From Cyprinodon diabolis (taxonomy: Eukaryota; Chordata; Actinopteri; Cyprinodontiformes; Cyprinodontidae), in NCBI GenBank assembly GCA_030533445.1, contig CM060066.1, positions 32,953,235-33,017,234 of the forward strand: a stretch of DNA of 64,000 nucleotides. The letters run 5' to 3'. The notes under the pieces were generated by a model, which had not been told where the DNA came from, searched no databases, and saw only the letters and a list, made by a program, of their open reading frames with translations. The translations under genes were made by a program, and so were the position numbers. Positions 36,989 through 47,593 of this stretch are shown piece by piece (the stretch's first letter is position 1; each line of letters starts with the position of its first letter).

Positions 36989-37392
36989 TACATGAGGTCC
37001 TTGGAGGACTCAGCCTCTGAAAACGAACACACCCAATATCTGCCAGTGGTTTCTTCTAAATCTGATAGACTGTTGCTTCTATCTCCTGTTCCTAGCTCCT
37101 ATCTCTTCACCTTTTGTGGGGTTAAAAGTTAGGATGCTGTCAAAGTTAGGAAGGAATTTCGGACTGTTGTGTTGAATGTGGACAGTCTTCAACCTTAAGG
37201 TCATAATTACAAGACGAACATATACATAGAGACGCTTGTCAAATTAGAAGTACAATTGGGTAGTGTCCAAAACATTTGACGGTGCAGACAGTTGCATGCG
37301 TTATACAGAGCATATGACATAAATCGTGTATTTCTTATTAAATTGTGAGATGTGCTTATATAACCTGTTATTTAAAGAATTCGGGGTAAATG
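36989..37392. other. Short unannotated stretch between two LTR insertions
   Basis: No gene or repeat recognised. It separates a solo LTR from the nested gypsy element. Confidence 0.5.
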
Positions 37393-37397
37393 CATAG

Positions 37398-38119
37398 TGT
37401 TGGGATCTGCAGATTCACCACCCTTCTCCAGCAGAGTGCGCTGTGGATCTCCTGGGCTGGAGCCCTCCAGCACAGCTGACGTTCATCAGCCCATCAGGAG
37501 ACCTGCCTTTATAACCAGCAGCCAGACCTTCCTTCAACGCCGCAGTGTTGACCAAGTTTGGTTAGCGAACCTGAGCCTCTGTAACTACTAGAATCTTTGT
37601 CTCTAAGGAGAAACCCTATTCTAACCAGTCTCTGTCTTCTCGCTCACAGGAAACTTGTCTCTTGTCTGAGCTCTGGATGAGCTTAGCCTGTTACCTGCCT
37701 GCCTTCCCTAGAGAGCCAAACCTGAAGATATCACTCTGGAATCCACCTGCTGCTCTTAGGAAAAAAGCTAATCACTCCAACCAAGGTCTGTCACTGGAAA
37801 GTGAGAAGCTAGACGCTGCTGCTGCTGAGCACTCTGCTGAACCAACAGTCTCTGGACCCAACCGGTTCCCCCTCTTAGAAAGGAAAGCCTGGACCTCTTC
37901 AAGGTATTCTCAGAAACATCTGAAAAGCAACGATTCATCTGTTAACCTGGCTAATCAAACTATCCGTCTCTGCAGACGCCTGAGAATCCCGCCCGGACCA
38001 GTTTACCTGAATCCAGTTCTTGTTATCTTTGTGCAACCTTTAATAAACTCTGTTGAACTTTTTATCAGTCTCCAAGTGGTGTTCTGCATGTGGGTTTGAT
38101 TCCTAAACCAACCATGACA
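37398..38119 (+). repeat. 5' LTR of outer gypsy element
   Basis: It begins TGTTGGGATC and ends ACCATGACA. TATA box TTTATAA at 37508-37514, predicted RNA start near 37539, poly(A) signal AATAAA at about 38042. The terminal ATGACA contains the gag start codon. Confidence 0.93.
37539..37549 (+). promoter_or_regulatory. Predicted RNA 5' end, self-priming partner
   Basis: GCCGCAGTGTT begins 31 bases after the start of the TATA box, where transcription should start. It is complementary at 10 of 11 positions to AACAGTGCGGC at 38121-38131, one base after the LTR. The inserted relative has a perfect 11/11 match at the equivalent sites. This fits self-priming as known for fission yeast Tf1. Confidence 0.65.
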
Positions 38120-39184
38120 GAACAGTGCGGCCAAACACAAAGCCCAGCAGATCACCTCCGGAGGAGGCTTGAGGAGCAGGACGCTCAAATCCTTGGACAT
38201 GCCCACAACATCCGTGACTTACACAACAAACTTGAATATCAGAACCAAGTCTTGCAGAATTACGCTGGCTACATGGGAAATGCTAATGCTACGCCTGCAG
38301 TCCGTTCTGTTCCGGAACCACTTCCGCCTCTAAGGTCACCGTCCGTGATGTCATTTCCTGAGTTCTGTCAGAGTCCTTCTGAAAGATTTTCAGGTAACCA
38401 AAAGGAGTGTAAAGGATTTTTGTTTCAATGTCGTTTGCTTTTTGAACACTCTCCTGGCAGTTTTCCAAATGATAGGAAAAAGATTTCCTTCATTCTCTCT
38501 CAGCTTACTGGTCGAGCCCTTGAATGGGCGGAGGCAAGGTTCTCTTCTGAGTCCAGTTTTTCATGTGCTTTTTCTGAATTCATATCTGAGTTTTCTCAAG
38601 TTTTCAACCATGACTCAGATAAAACTATTGATTCCCGAGCCCTGCTAAATTTAAAACAGGGAGATTCCACAGTAGCTGAGTTCTCCATTGACTTCCGGGT
38701 TAAAGCCGCAGCCTCAGGATGGAACGAGTGTGCACTTAAGAGTGCTTACTTTAAGGCTTTGAATGACAACATTAAAGATGAACTCGCCACAATAGACGAA
38801 CCTGCTAGTTTGGAGGATTTAATCTGTTTGACCATCAGGTTGGATAATAGACTTCGGACTAGAAATCACTCAAGGCAAAGAAACCTGAATTTTTCTGTTT
38901 CATCTCCTTCAATTAATAATGCTTCTGTTTTTTCTGGTTCCTCAGAACCCAGTGCCAAGCCAAGGTCTAAGAATCAGACTCTTCCAGCGCCTGTCCAAAT
39001 CTCTCATTTCTCTTCTTCAGAAGGAACGGAGGTCGAACCAATGCAAGTTGGACACACTAGGCTATCCCCTGAAGAGAGGCAACAGAGATTTAAGGCTAAA
39101 CTGTGTCTGTATTGTGGTGAGACTGGCCATTTTATCGCTTCATGCCCGGCTAAATCAAAAGCCAGGGCCCGTCAGAGGATGTGA
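38114..39184 (+). CDS. gag: gag polyprotein of outer gypsy element
   Basis: Gag forms the particle that packages the element RNA. The ATG at 38114 lies inside the last six bases of the 5' LTR, and the frame runs 356 codons without a break. Seen: an N-terminal helical, charged region (LRRRLEEQDAQILGHAHNI, coiled-coil-like), then a capsid-like retrotransposon gag domain (FLFQCRLLFEHSPGSFPND and WAEARFSSES, about residues 95-250), a Ser/Asn-rich linker, and a CCHC zinc knuckle near the end (CLYCGETGHFIASC). It ends at TGA 39182-39184. Pol lies in the -1 frame, open from 39154, so the frames overlap by about 31 bases. I see no canonical slippery heptamer there. The copy at 43726-44787 is a close relative. 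Confidence 0.9.
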   Translation: MTEQCGQTQSPADHLRRRLEEQDAQILGHAHNIRDLHNKLEYQNQVLQNYAGYMGNANATPAVRSVPEPLPPLRSPSVMSFPEFCQSPSERFSGNQKECKGFLFQCRLLFEHSPGSFPNDRKKISFILSQLTGRALEWAEARFSSESSFSCAFSEFISEFSQVFNHDSDKTIDSRALLNLKQGDSTVAEFSIDFRVKAAASGWNECALKSAYFKALNDNIKDELATIDEPASLEDLICLTIRLDNRLRTRNHSRQRNLNFSVSSPSINNASVFSGSSEPSAKPRSKNQTLPAPVQISHFSSSEGTEVEPMQVGHTRLSPEERQQRFKAKLCLYCGETGHFIASCPAKSKARARQRM

Positions 39185-39680
39185 GGAGTCTGACGGGCCA
39201 CCTAAAATCTGAGAAAACTCCTCATTTGTTGTTGCCTGCAACTCTGTTCTTTTCTAACCAGAATCTCACCTTATCCGCATTCATCGACTCTGGCTGTGAA
39301 AGAAACCTGATTTATTCAGACCTGGTCCAGCAGTTAAAAATTGAGACTGTTCCTTTAACTAAGCCTGTCAGAGTATCTGCTATCGATGGAAAGAAGCTTC
39401 ATCAATCCACTCATCAGACACAACCCTTAGAACTGCTTATCTCTGGTAACCACCGGGAGATGATAACGTTTTTTGTTTTTCCTTCAGCTTGCTCTCCCCT
39501 GGTGCTTGGATTCGAGTGGTTGGAACGTCATAACCCCCATATCAACTGGGCTGAACGCCACATTGAATCCTGGTCCACCTCCTGTCACGAATCCTGTCTT
39601 CGTTCCGCGGCTCATACTATTTAGTCCCCTAGAGGTAGGGGGGAGATGGACTCTCTTGACCTTACTTCTGTTCCTCCCGA
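39154..39680 (+). pseudogene. pol: Outer gypsy pol, 5' part (protease)
   Basis: This part lies in the -1 frame relative to gag. It holds an aspartic protease region with the active-site triad in AFIDSGCERNLIYSD (about 39285) and the flap/LGFEWLERHNP region typical of sushi-type elements. A nonsense codon TAG interrupts it at 39622-39624; the related inserted copy has a Gln codon at that place. The frame is then cut by the insertion at 39681-39685, and the coding sequence resumes at 45500. Confidence 0.85.
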
Positions 39681-39685
39681 GTATC

Positions 39686-40396
39686 TGTCATGATGGGTTT
39701 TAGTTGCTTAGCCCACATGCAGAACGCAATGGAGGCTGGGTAAAATGTTTAACAGTTTATTGAATGTGCAATAATACAAGTTTAGTACAGGATCTTGAAA
39801 TGGTCCGGGCTGGTTCACTGAAGTCTGCAGAGATGATAGTTTGATTAGAAAGGCAGGCAGATGAGCATGAGTCCTTAGATAATTCAGAATTCTACCTTGA
39901 CTGAATCCGGGCTTCTCTTTGAGAGAGGAGGAACCGTTGGGTCCAAAGACTGTTTGTTCAGCAGAGTACACGAGCAGCTGCAGCGTCTAGCTTCTCACTT
40001 TGAATGGCAGACCTTGATTAGAGTTTCAGCTCTTCACTAAGAGCAGCAGGAGAATCCACATAGGAATCTTCAGGTTTGGCTCACCAGGGCAGATTGGCAG
40101 GTTAAGCTCATCTAGAGCTTCAGGCTAGAGACAGGTTTCCTTAGAGACAAAAACAGAAGAGAGTTAGAATCAGATCTCTCTCTACAGACAACTAAGATTC
40201 TTATCAGTTTCGAAGGCTCAGGTCGCTAACCAAAATAAGGTCAACACTGCGGCGTCGAAGAAAGGTCTGGCAGCTGGTTATAAAGGGCAGGTCTCCTGAT
40301 GAGTAGATGTGTCTCAGGTGTGCTGGAAGACTCCAGCTCCAGGAGACCCACGACGCACTCTGCTGGAGGAAGGTGGTACAGCTCCAGATCCCAGCA
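39686..40396 (-). repeat. 3' LTR of inner gypsy element
   Basis: On the minus strand it begins TGCTGGGATC (the first bases TGTT of the other copy changed to TGCT) after GAGAGGGGGGTAC and ends CATCATGACA. 711 bases. Confidence 0.93.
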
Positions 40397-40407
40397 GTAC
40401 CCCCCTC

Positions 40408-43400
40408 TCAACGACCGCCTCTTGGCGGTCCAGAAGATGTCGACGGGAGGGAGCTCTCATATTCCTCGATCCGGGACGGATCGAGGATATAAGAGCCAGG
40501 AACGCATGTGCGGTCCTCCGGACCATAGCCCTCCCAATCGACGAGGTACTGCCAACCGCGACCCTTTCCGACGGGAGTCCACGATCCGGCGGACGGTGAA
40601 AGCAGGATGTCCATCAATGTCCCGGGCGGGTGGAGGGGAGTCGGATGGAGGGCACAGGGGGCTAGAAACAACAGGTTTTATCTGGGACACATGGAACGTG
40701 GGATGGATGCGGAGACTCGGAGGAAGGTGTAAACGTACAGCAGAGGGGTTGATGATCTGGGCAACCTTGTAAGGACCAATGAACCGGGGGGACAGCTTTC
40801 GAGACATACCCTTGAGGGGAATGTCTCGTGTAGAGAGCCATACCTCTTGGCCAATGGAGTAGTCAGGGGCCGGGCGTCTCTTGGAGTCAGCGAAGCATTT
40901 AGTTGTGACAGAAGAACGGTTGAGGGTGGCGATGGTGTCCTTCCAGACTCTCTGACAACGACGGATGTGCTGATGGACTGAACAGACCGAAATCTCTCTC
41001 TCGTCTGCAAGGAAAAGTGGAGGCTGATAACCGAGAGATACCTGAAACGGGGATAAACCCAGTGGAAGCTGACTTGAGTGAGTTGTGGGCGTATTCGATC
41101 CAGGTCAGGTACTGACTCCAGTCGGTGGGGTTTTTTGAGGTCAGGCAGCGGAGAGTGGACTCAAGTTGCTGATTCATTCTCTCCGTCTGCCCGTTAGACT
41201 GTGGATGATAACCAGAGGTTAGAGAGGACTTACAGTTTAAAGCTGAACAGAAGGCTTTCCAGACTTGAGAAATGAACTGTGGGCCGCGGTCAGAGAGAAT
41301 TTCCTGTGGGATGCCATGGAGCCGGAAAACATGCTTCACCAGAAGCTGTGCCGTCTGGAAAGCCGTGGGAAGTTTTCTGAGGGGAATTAAATGACAAGAC
41401 TTGGAGAAACGGTCGACTATGGTTAAAATGGTGGACATACCTCTGAAAATCGGGAGACCAGTGACAAAATCTACGGCAATATGAGACCAGGGACGGGTAG
41501 GGACAGGTAGAGGATGCAGCAGGCCAGAAGGTGGTTGGTGAGAGGTTTTGTTTCTGGCGCAGATGGGACATGCCAAAACATCCTCTTTTACGTCCTTGTG
41601 TAAGGATGGCCACCAGAAACGTCTTGTAATCAGGGCTATTGTTCTGCTCACTCCAGGATGGGCAGAAAATTTAGCTGCATGCATCCACTGGATCAGGCGG
41701 GATCTGACAGAAGAAGGAACATAGGTTTTATTTGGAGGGCCCTTACCTGGGTCAGGTTCAGAGGCAAGGGCAGAGTTCATGAGATCAGTGATCTCCCAGG
41801 AAACCACTTCTACAGTACAGGAGGCAGGAAGAACAGGCTCGGGTGTCTCAGGTTGATCAGCAGAGTAAAGACGAGAGAGAGAATTGGGCTTGACGTTCTT
41901 GGAACCAGTTCTGTAAGAGATTATGAGATTGAATCGGGAGAAGAACAATGACCATCTAGAATGACGTGGGTAGGCTTGTTTGGCGGATTGGAGATAGGCC
42001 AGGTTTTTATGGTCTGTCCAGACCAAAACTGGATGTTCGGCCCCCTCGAGCCAGTGTCTCCACTCCTCCAAGGCGAGTTTGATGGCTAGAAGTTCACGAT
42101 CTCCGACATCATAGTTTTGCTCCGCTGGTGAGAGTCTACGAGAAAAAAAGGCACAGGGGTGAATCTTTTGGTCTGATTCAAGTTGCTGAGATAAAACAGC
42201 TCCAACACCGGAGTCTGAGGCATCCACCTCTAAGATAAATTGTTTAGAGGGATCTGGCTGGATCAGAATGGGAGCTCTAGAAAACAGGGTTTTTAATTTT
42301 TCAAAAGCTTTTTGAGCTTCAGGTGTCCATTGAAAAGTCTTCTTTACCGAAGTCAGGGTTGTGAGAGGTAGAGCTGTTTGACTGTAATTCCTTATGAAGC
42401 GTCTGTAAAAGTTTGCAAAACCAAGGAACCTCTGAAGCTGTTTGCGGTTTTCAGGTGTCGGCCAGTCAAGAACTGCCTTTATCTTGTCTTCGGATGGCTT
42501 AACCTGCCCGCCCTTGAGCACAAACCCTAAAAAAGTGACAGATGGTTGGTAAAATTCACATTTTTCTGCCTTCACAAAGAGCTTGTTTTCCAAAAGTCTC
42601 TGAAGGACCAGACGGACATGTTTCTTGTGCTCAGATAGGTTCTTGGAGTAGATCAAAATGTCGTCAATGTACACAAACACGAATATATTCAAAAAATCTC
42701 TGAGGACATCATTGACTAGAGCTTGAAAACAGGCTGGAGCGTTTGTGAGACCAAAAGGCATGACCAAGTACTCAAATTGGCCTAAGGGGGTCTTAAAGGC
42801 TGTCTTCCATTCGTCTCCTTCTCTTATCCTAAGAAGGGTGATAAGCATTTCTCAAATCGAGCTTGGTGAAGACTGTTGCACCCTGAACAGGTTCAAATGC
42901 TGATGCCAGTAATGGTAGTGGGTACTTATTTTTGACGGTTATCTGGTTAAGACCTCTGTAATCTATACAGGGTCGTAGGGAACCATCCTTTTTGCCCACA
43001 AAAAAGAAACCAGCACCAAGAGGAGAGGAAGATGGGCAGATTATCCCAGCAGCCAGAGACTCATTAATATATTTCTCCATGGTCTCACGTTCAGGCTTAG
43101 AGATGTTATAAAGTCTGCTGCTGGGCAAAGGAGCTCCTGGTAATAATTCAATGGCACAATCATATGGTCTGTGAGGTGGAAGAGACGTAGCACTGACCTT
43201 ACTGAAGACTGGTGCCAGATCATGATATTCGGAAGGAACAGAAGTAAGGTCAGGAGAGTCCATCTCCCCCCTACCTCTAGGAAACTGAACAGCGGGAGCT
43301 GCAGAACGAAGACATGTCTCGTGACAGGAGGTGGACCAAGACTCAATGTGGCGTTCAGCCCAGTTGACATGGGGATTATGCCGTTCCAGCAACTCGAATC

Positions 43401-43753
43401 CAAGCACCAAGGGGGAGCATGCAGAAGGAAAAGCAAAAAAAGGTTAATGTCTCACGATGATTTCCGGAGATCAAAAGTTCTAGAGGTTGTGTTTGATGAG
43501 TGACTTGATGGAGTTTCTTTCCATCAATAGCGGATACTCTGAGAGGCTTGGATAACGGAACAGTTTCAATCTGTAATTGCTGGACCAGGTTAGAATCAAT
43601 GAGGTTACTCTCACATCCGGAGTCAATGAAAGCAGACAGGGTGAGATTCTGGTTAGAAAAAAAAAGTGTAGCTGGTAACATCAGATGAGGACTTTTTTCA
43701 GTTTTCAAATGGCCCGTCAGACTCCTCAGTTCCTCTGACGGGCCCTGGCTTTT
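40408..43753 (-). pseudogene. pol: Inner gypsy pol: protease, RT, RNase H, integrase, chromodomain
   Basis: Pol turns the element RNA into DNA and integrates it. Domains in order on the minus strand: protease (FIDSGCESNLID, about 43620), RT ([16 protein letters not shown], catalytic YIDD at 42660-42671), RNase H ([18 protein letters not shown]), integrase zinc finger (HPGVSRT to CPICARN) and core with all three acidic residues ([33 protein letters not shown]), then the integrase C-terminal region and a chromodomain ([17 protein letters not shown]). The longest uninterrupted piece is 649 codons (40899-42848). One-base shifts occur near 43436, 42838, 41058 and 40563, all beside short homopolymers. 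Without them the protein would be of normal family length. Confidence 0.92.
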
Positions 43754-44787
43754 GACTTAGCCGGGCAAGAAGCAATGAAATGGCCAGTCTCACCACAGTA
43801 TAGACACAGATTTCCCCTGAATCGTCGTTGTCTTTCCTCAGGGGTTAGCCTTGTGTGTCCAATCTGCATGGGTTCAACTTCTGCTCCATCTGAGTGAGAG
43901 ACTTGGACTGGAACAGAAAGAGTCTGGTTTTTAACCTTTGGCTTGGAAACGGGTTCTGTGGATCCAATAAAAACAGAAGCATTATTTAATGCAGGGGTTG
44001 ACACAGAAAAATTCAGAGTTCTTTGTCTAGTGTTGTTTCTAGTTCGGAGCCTGTTATCCAATCTGATGGTTAAACGAATTAAATCCTCCAAACTATTTGG
44101 TTCGTCGATCGTGGCTAGTTCATCCTTGATGTTATCATTTAAGGCCTTAAAATAGGCACTCTTAAGTGCACATTTGTTCCATCCAGAGGCTGCGACCTTG
44201 ACCCGGAAGTCGATGGAAAACTCAGCCACTGTGGAATTTCCCTGTCTTAAATTCAGCAGGGCTCGGGAGTCAATAGTTTTATCAGAGTCGTGGTTAAAAA
44301 CTTGGGAAAACTCTGAAATAAACTCGGAAAAAGTACAAGTGAAACTGGATTCAGAGGAGAAACTTGCCTCCGCCCATTCAAGGGCTCGTCCAGTGAGTTG
44401 AGAAAGAATGAATGATATTTTCTTTCTATCATTCGGAAAACTGCCAGGAGAATGTTCAAAAAGTAATCGACATTGGAACAAAAATCCCTTACAATCTTTT
44501 GGGTTACCTGAGAATCTTTCAGGCAGGCTGGGACGGAACTCAGGAAATTACGTCACTGCCGGTGACCTTGGAGGCGGAAGTGGATCCGGAACTGGACCTA
44601 CCGCTGGCTTGGCGTTAGCATTACCCATGTAACTGGCATATGTTTGTAGCATCTGATTTTGGTGTTCAATTTTAGTATGCAACTCACGGAGGGTATGCGC
44701 ATGTCCAAGGATTTGAGCATCCTGTTCCTCAAGCCACCTACGGAGGTGATATGCTGGGCTTTGTGTTTGGCCGCAGTGTTCTGTCAT
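43726..44787 (-). pseudogene. gag: gag of inner gypsy element, one nonsense codon
   Basis: 353 codons from an ATG inside the LTR end (44785-44787) to the stop at 43726. It has the same layout as the outer gag: charged N-terminus (LEEQDAQILGHAH), capsid-like domain (CRLLFEHSPGSFPNDRKKIS) and CCHC knuckle (CLYCGETGHFIASC). A TAA at 44548-44550 interrupts it about 80 codons in, where the outer copy has Ser. Pol follows in the -1 frame. Confidence 0.88.
44770..44780 (-). promoter_or_regulatory. Self-priming binding site of inner element
   Basis: On the minus strand AACACTGCGGC starts one base after the 5' LTR. It is the exact 11-base complement of GCCGCAGTGTT in the LTR (45341-45351), which itself begins 31 bases after the start of the TATA box (45376-45382). 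It lies within gag codons 3-7. Confidence 0.7.
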
Positions 44788-45494
44788 GATGGCTTTTAGT
44801 TGCTTATCCCACATGCAGAACACAACGGAGGCTGGGTAAAAGGTTTAACAGAGTTTATTGAATGTGCAATAATACAAGTTTAGTACAGGATCTTGAACTG
44901 GTCCGGGCTGGTTCACTGAAGTCTGCAGAGATGATAGTTTGATTAGAAAGGCAGGCAGATGAGCATGAGTCCTTAGATAATTCAGAAATCTACCTTGACT
45001 GAATCCGGGCTTCTCTTTGAGAGAGGAGGAACCGTTGGGTCCAAAGACTGTTTGTTCAGCAGAGTACACGAGCAGCTGCAGCGTCTAGCTTCTCACTTTG
45101 AATGGCAGACCTTGATTAGAGTTTCAGCTCTTCACTAAGAGCAGCAGGAGAATCCACATAGGAATCTTCAGGTTTGGCTCACCAGGGCAGATTGGCAGGT
45201 TAAGCTCATCCAGAGCTTCAGGCTAGAGACAGGTTTCCTTAGAGACAAAAACAGAAGAGAGTTAGAATCAGATCTCTCTCTAGAGACAACTAAGATTCTT
45301 ATCAGTTTCGAAGGCTCAGGTCGCTAACCAAACTAAGGTCAACACTGCGGCGTCGAAGCAAGGTCTGGCAGCTGGTTATAAAGGGCAGGTCTCCTGATGA
45401 GTAGATGCGTCTCAGGTTTGCTGGAAGACTCCAGCTCCAGGAGATCCAAGGCGCACTCTGCTGGAGGAAGGTGGTACAGCTCCAGATCCCAACA
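44782..45494 (-). repeat. 5' LTR of inner gypsy element
   Basis: On the minus strand it starts TGTTGGGATC at 45494 and ends CATCATGACA at 44782. TATA box TTTATAA at 45376-45382. 713 bases. Confidence 0.93.
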
Positions 45495-45499
45495 GTATC

Positions 45500-47583
45500 A
45501 TGATCTGGCACCAGTCTTCAGCAAGGTCAGTGCGACGTCTCTTCCACCTCACAGACCATATGACTGCGCCATAGATTTACTACCAGGAGCCCCTCTTCCC
45601 AGCAGTAGATTGTATAACATTTCCAAACCAGAGCGTGAAACCATGGAAAAATACATCAATGAATCTCTAGCTGCTGGAATAATTCGCCCATCTTCATCTC
45701 CTCTCGGTGCTGGTTTTTTGTTTGTGGGTAAAAAGGATGGTTCCCTGCGCCCCTACAGGGGTTTGAATCAGATTACCGTCAAAAATAAATATCCCCTACC
45801 ATTACTGGCATCAACTTTTGAACCTGTACAAGGTGCTACAGTGTTCACCAAGCTCGATCTAAGAAACGCCTACCACCTCCTTAGAATAAGAGAAGGGGAT
45901 GAATGGAAAACAGCCTTTAAGACCCCCTTAGGGCAATTTGGGTACCTGGTCATGCCTTTTGGACTCACGAACGCTCCTGCCTGTTTCCAAGCTCTTGTCA
46001 ATGACGTCCTAAGAGATTTTTTGAATGTTTTTGTTTTTGTCTACATCGATGATATTTTGATCTACTCCAAAAACCTCTCAGACCACAGGAAACATGTTCG
46101 TTTAGTCCTTCAGAGGCTACTAGAAAATAAACTTTTTGTGAAAGCTGAAAAATGTGAATTTCATCAACAATCTGTCACTTTTCTAGGGTTTTTGCTCGAG
46201 GGCGGGCAGGTGTAGCTATCAGAGGACAAGATAAAGGCAGTTCTGAAGTGGCCTACACCTGAAAACCGCAAGCAACTTCAGAGATTTCTTGGGTTTGCAA
46301 GCTTTTACAGGAGGTTCATAAGGAACTATAGCCAGACAGCTCTACCCCTCACAGCTCTTACTTCTGTCAAGAAAACTTTTCAATGGACCCCAGAAGCCGA
46401 AGATGCCTTTAATAAATTAAAAAAACTCTTTTCCAGTGCCCCCATCTTGGTCCAGCCTGATCCTACGAAACAGTTCATCCTTGAGGTTGATGCATCTGAT
46501 TCCAGCGTAGGAGCTGTGTTATCTCAGCAGTCAGATTCTGACCAGAAAACTCACCCATGTGCATTCTTTTCACGCAGACTCTCCCCAGCCGAGCAAAATT
46601 ATGATGTTGGAGACCGAGAACTTATGGCTATTAAGCTCGCCCTGGAGGAATGGAGACACTGGCTCGAGGGGGCTGAGCATCCAGTACTGGTTTGGACTGA
46701 CCACAAGAACCTGGCTTATATCCAATCGGTACAGAGATTCAACCCACGGCATTCAAGGTGGTCCTTGTTCTTCTAACGTTTCAATCTCATCATTTCCTAC
46801 AGACCCGGTTCCAAGAACGTCAAGACCGACTCTCTCTCTCGTCTGTATTCCACCGATCAACCTGAGACACCCGAACCTGTTATCCCTGCCTCATGTACAG
46901 TTGGAGCCGTTTCCTGGGAGATCACTGATCTGATCAACTCTGCCCTGGCCTCTGAACCTGACCCAGGTAGTGGTCCTCCTAATAAAATGTATGTCCCGTC
47001 TTCCGTCAGATCCCGCCTCATCCAGTGGATGCACGCAGCGAAATTCTCGGCCCATCCTGGAGTGAGCAGAACCATCGCCCTCATAAACAGACGATTTTGG
47101 TGGCCGTCTCTGCATAAAGACGTTAAAGAGTACGTTCTGGCTTGTCCCATCTGCGCCCGAAACGAGACATTCCCCTTAAGGCCATGTCAAAAAAACTTTC
47201 AACCAGGTTCATCGGTCCGTACAAGATCGATCAGATAATTCATCCCTCTGCTGTCTGCCTGCACCTGCCACCTTCTCTGCGCATCCATCCTACATTCCAT
47301 GTCTCTCAGATAAAGCCTGTCATCACGAGTTCTTTGTGCCCGCCTTCCGACTCCCCTCCACCCGCCCTGGACATTGACGGTAATCCGGCTTACACGGTTC
47401 GTCGGATCGTGGACTCCCGTCGGCGAGGTCGCGGTTGGCAGTACCTCGTCGACTGGGAGGGCTACGGTCCGGAGGACCGCACCTGGGTCCCTGGCTCATT
47501 TATCCTCGATCCATCCCTGATTGAGGATTATGAGAGTTCCCTCCGGTCCACATCCTTGGGACCGCCAAGAGGCGGTCGTTGAG
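45500..47583 (+). pseudogene. pol: Outer gypsy pol, 3' part (RT, RNase H, partial integrase, chromodomain)
   Basis: It resumes the frame broken by the insertion. RT: YIDD at 46042-46053, with [15 protein letters not shown] before it. A 9-base deletion removes three residues near 45752. Nonsense codons lie at 46213-46215 (TAG) and 46774-46776 (TAA). RNase H ([17 protein letters not shown]) and the integrase zinc region (to CPICARN, about 47160) are present. At about 47165 a deletion of roughly 725 bases, judged against the inner copy, removes the whole D,D,E integrase core and changes frame. The integrase C-terminal part and chromodomain ([20 protein letters not shown]) run to 47582. It cannot integrate on its own. 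Confidence 0.9.
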
Positions 47584-47593
47584 AGGGGGGTAC

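Larger units (their letters stand above)
39686..45494 (-). mobile_element. Inner gypsy element inserted in pol of the outer element
   Basis: A second full-length element of the same family in opposite orientation, 5,809 bases. The target duplication GTATC is perfect (39681-39685 and 45495-45499). Order on the minus strand: 5' LTR 44782-45494, gag 43726-44787, pol, purine tract, 3' LTR 39686-40396. The LTRs differ by about 17 substitutions and one 2-base indel. Coding damage is light: one nonsense in gag and four one-base shifts in pol. The integrase core is complete. Confidence 0.95.

Noticed and set aside
37662..38099. 145-codon frame in the outer 5' LTR (and 174 codons in the 3' LTR)
   Set aside because: Lies within the R-U5 repeat-rich part of an LTR and differs between the copies by frame-changing indels; not coding.
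40299..40772. Plus-strand frame of 157 codons in the nested element
   Set aside because: Antisense of the chromodomain and integrase C-terminal coding region plus LTR.
45397..45494. First part of a long plus-strand frame into RT
   Set aside because: These bases are the inner LTR read antisense; the real pol sequence resumes only at 45500.
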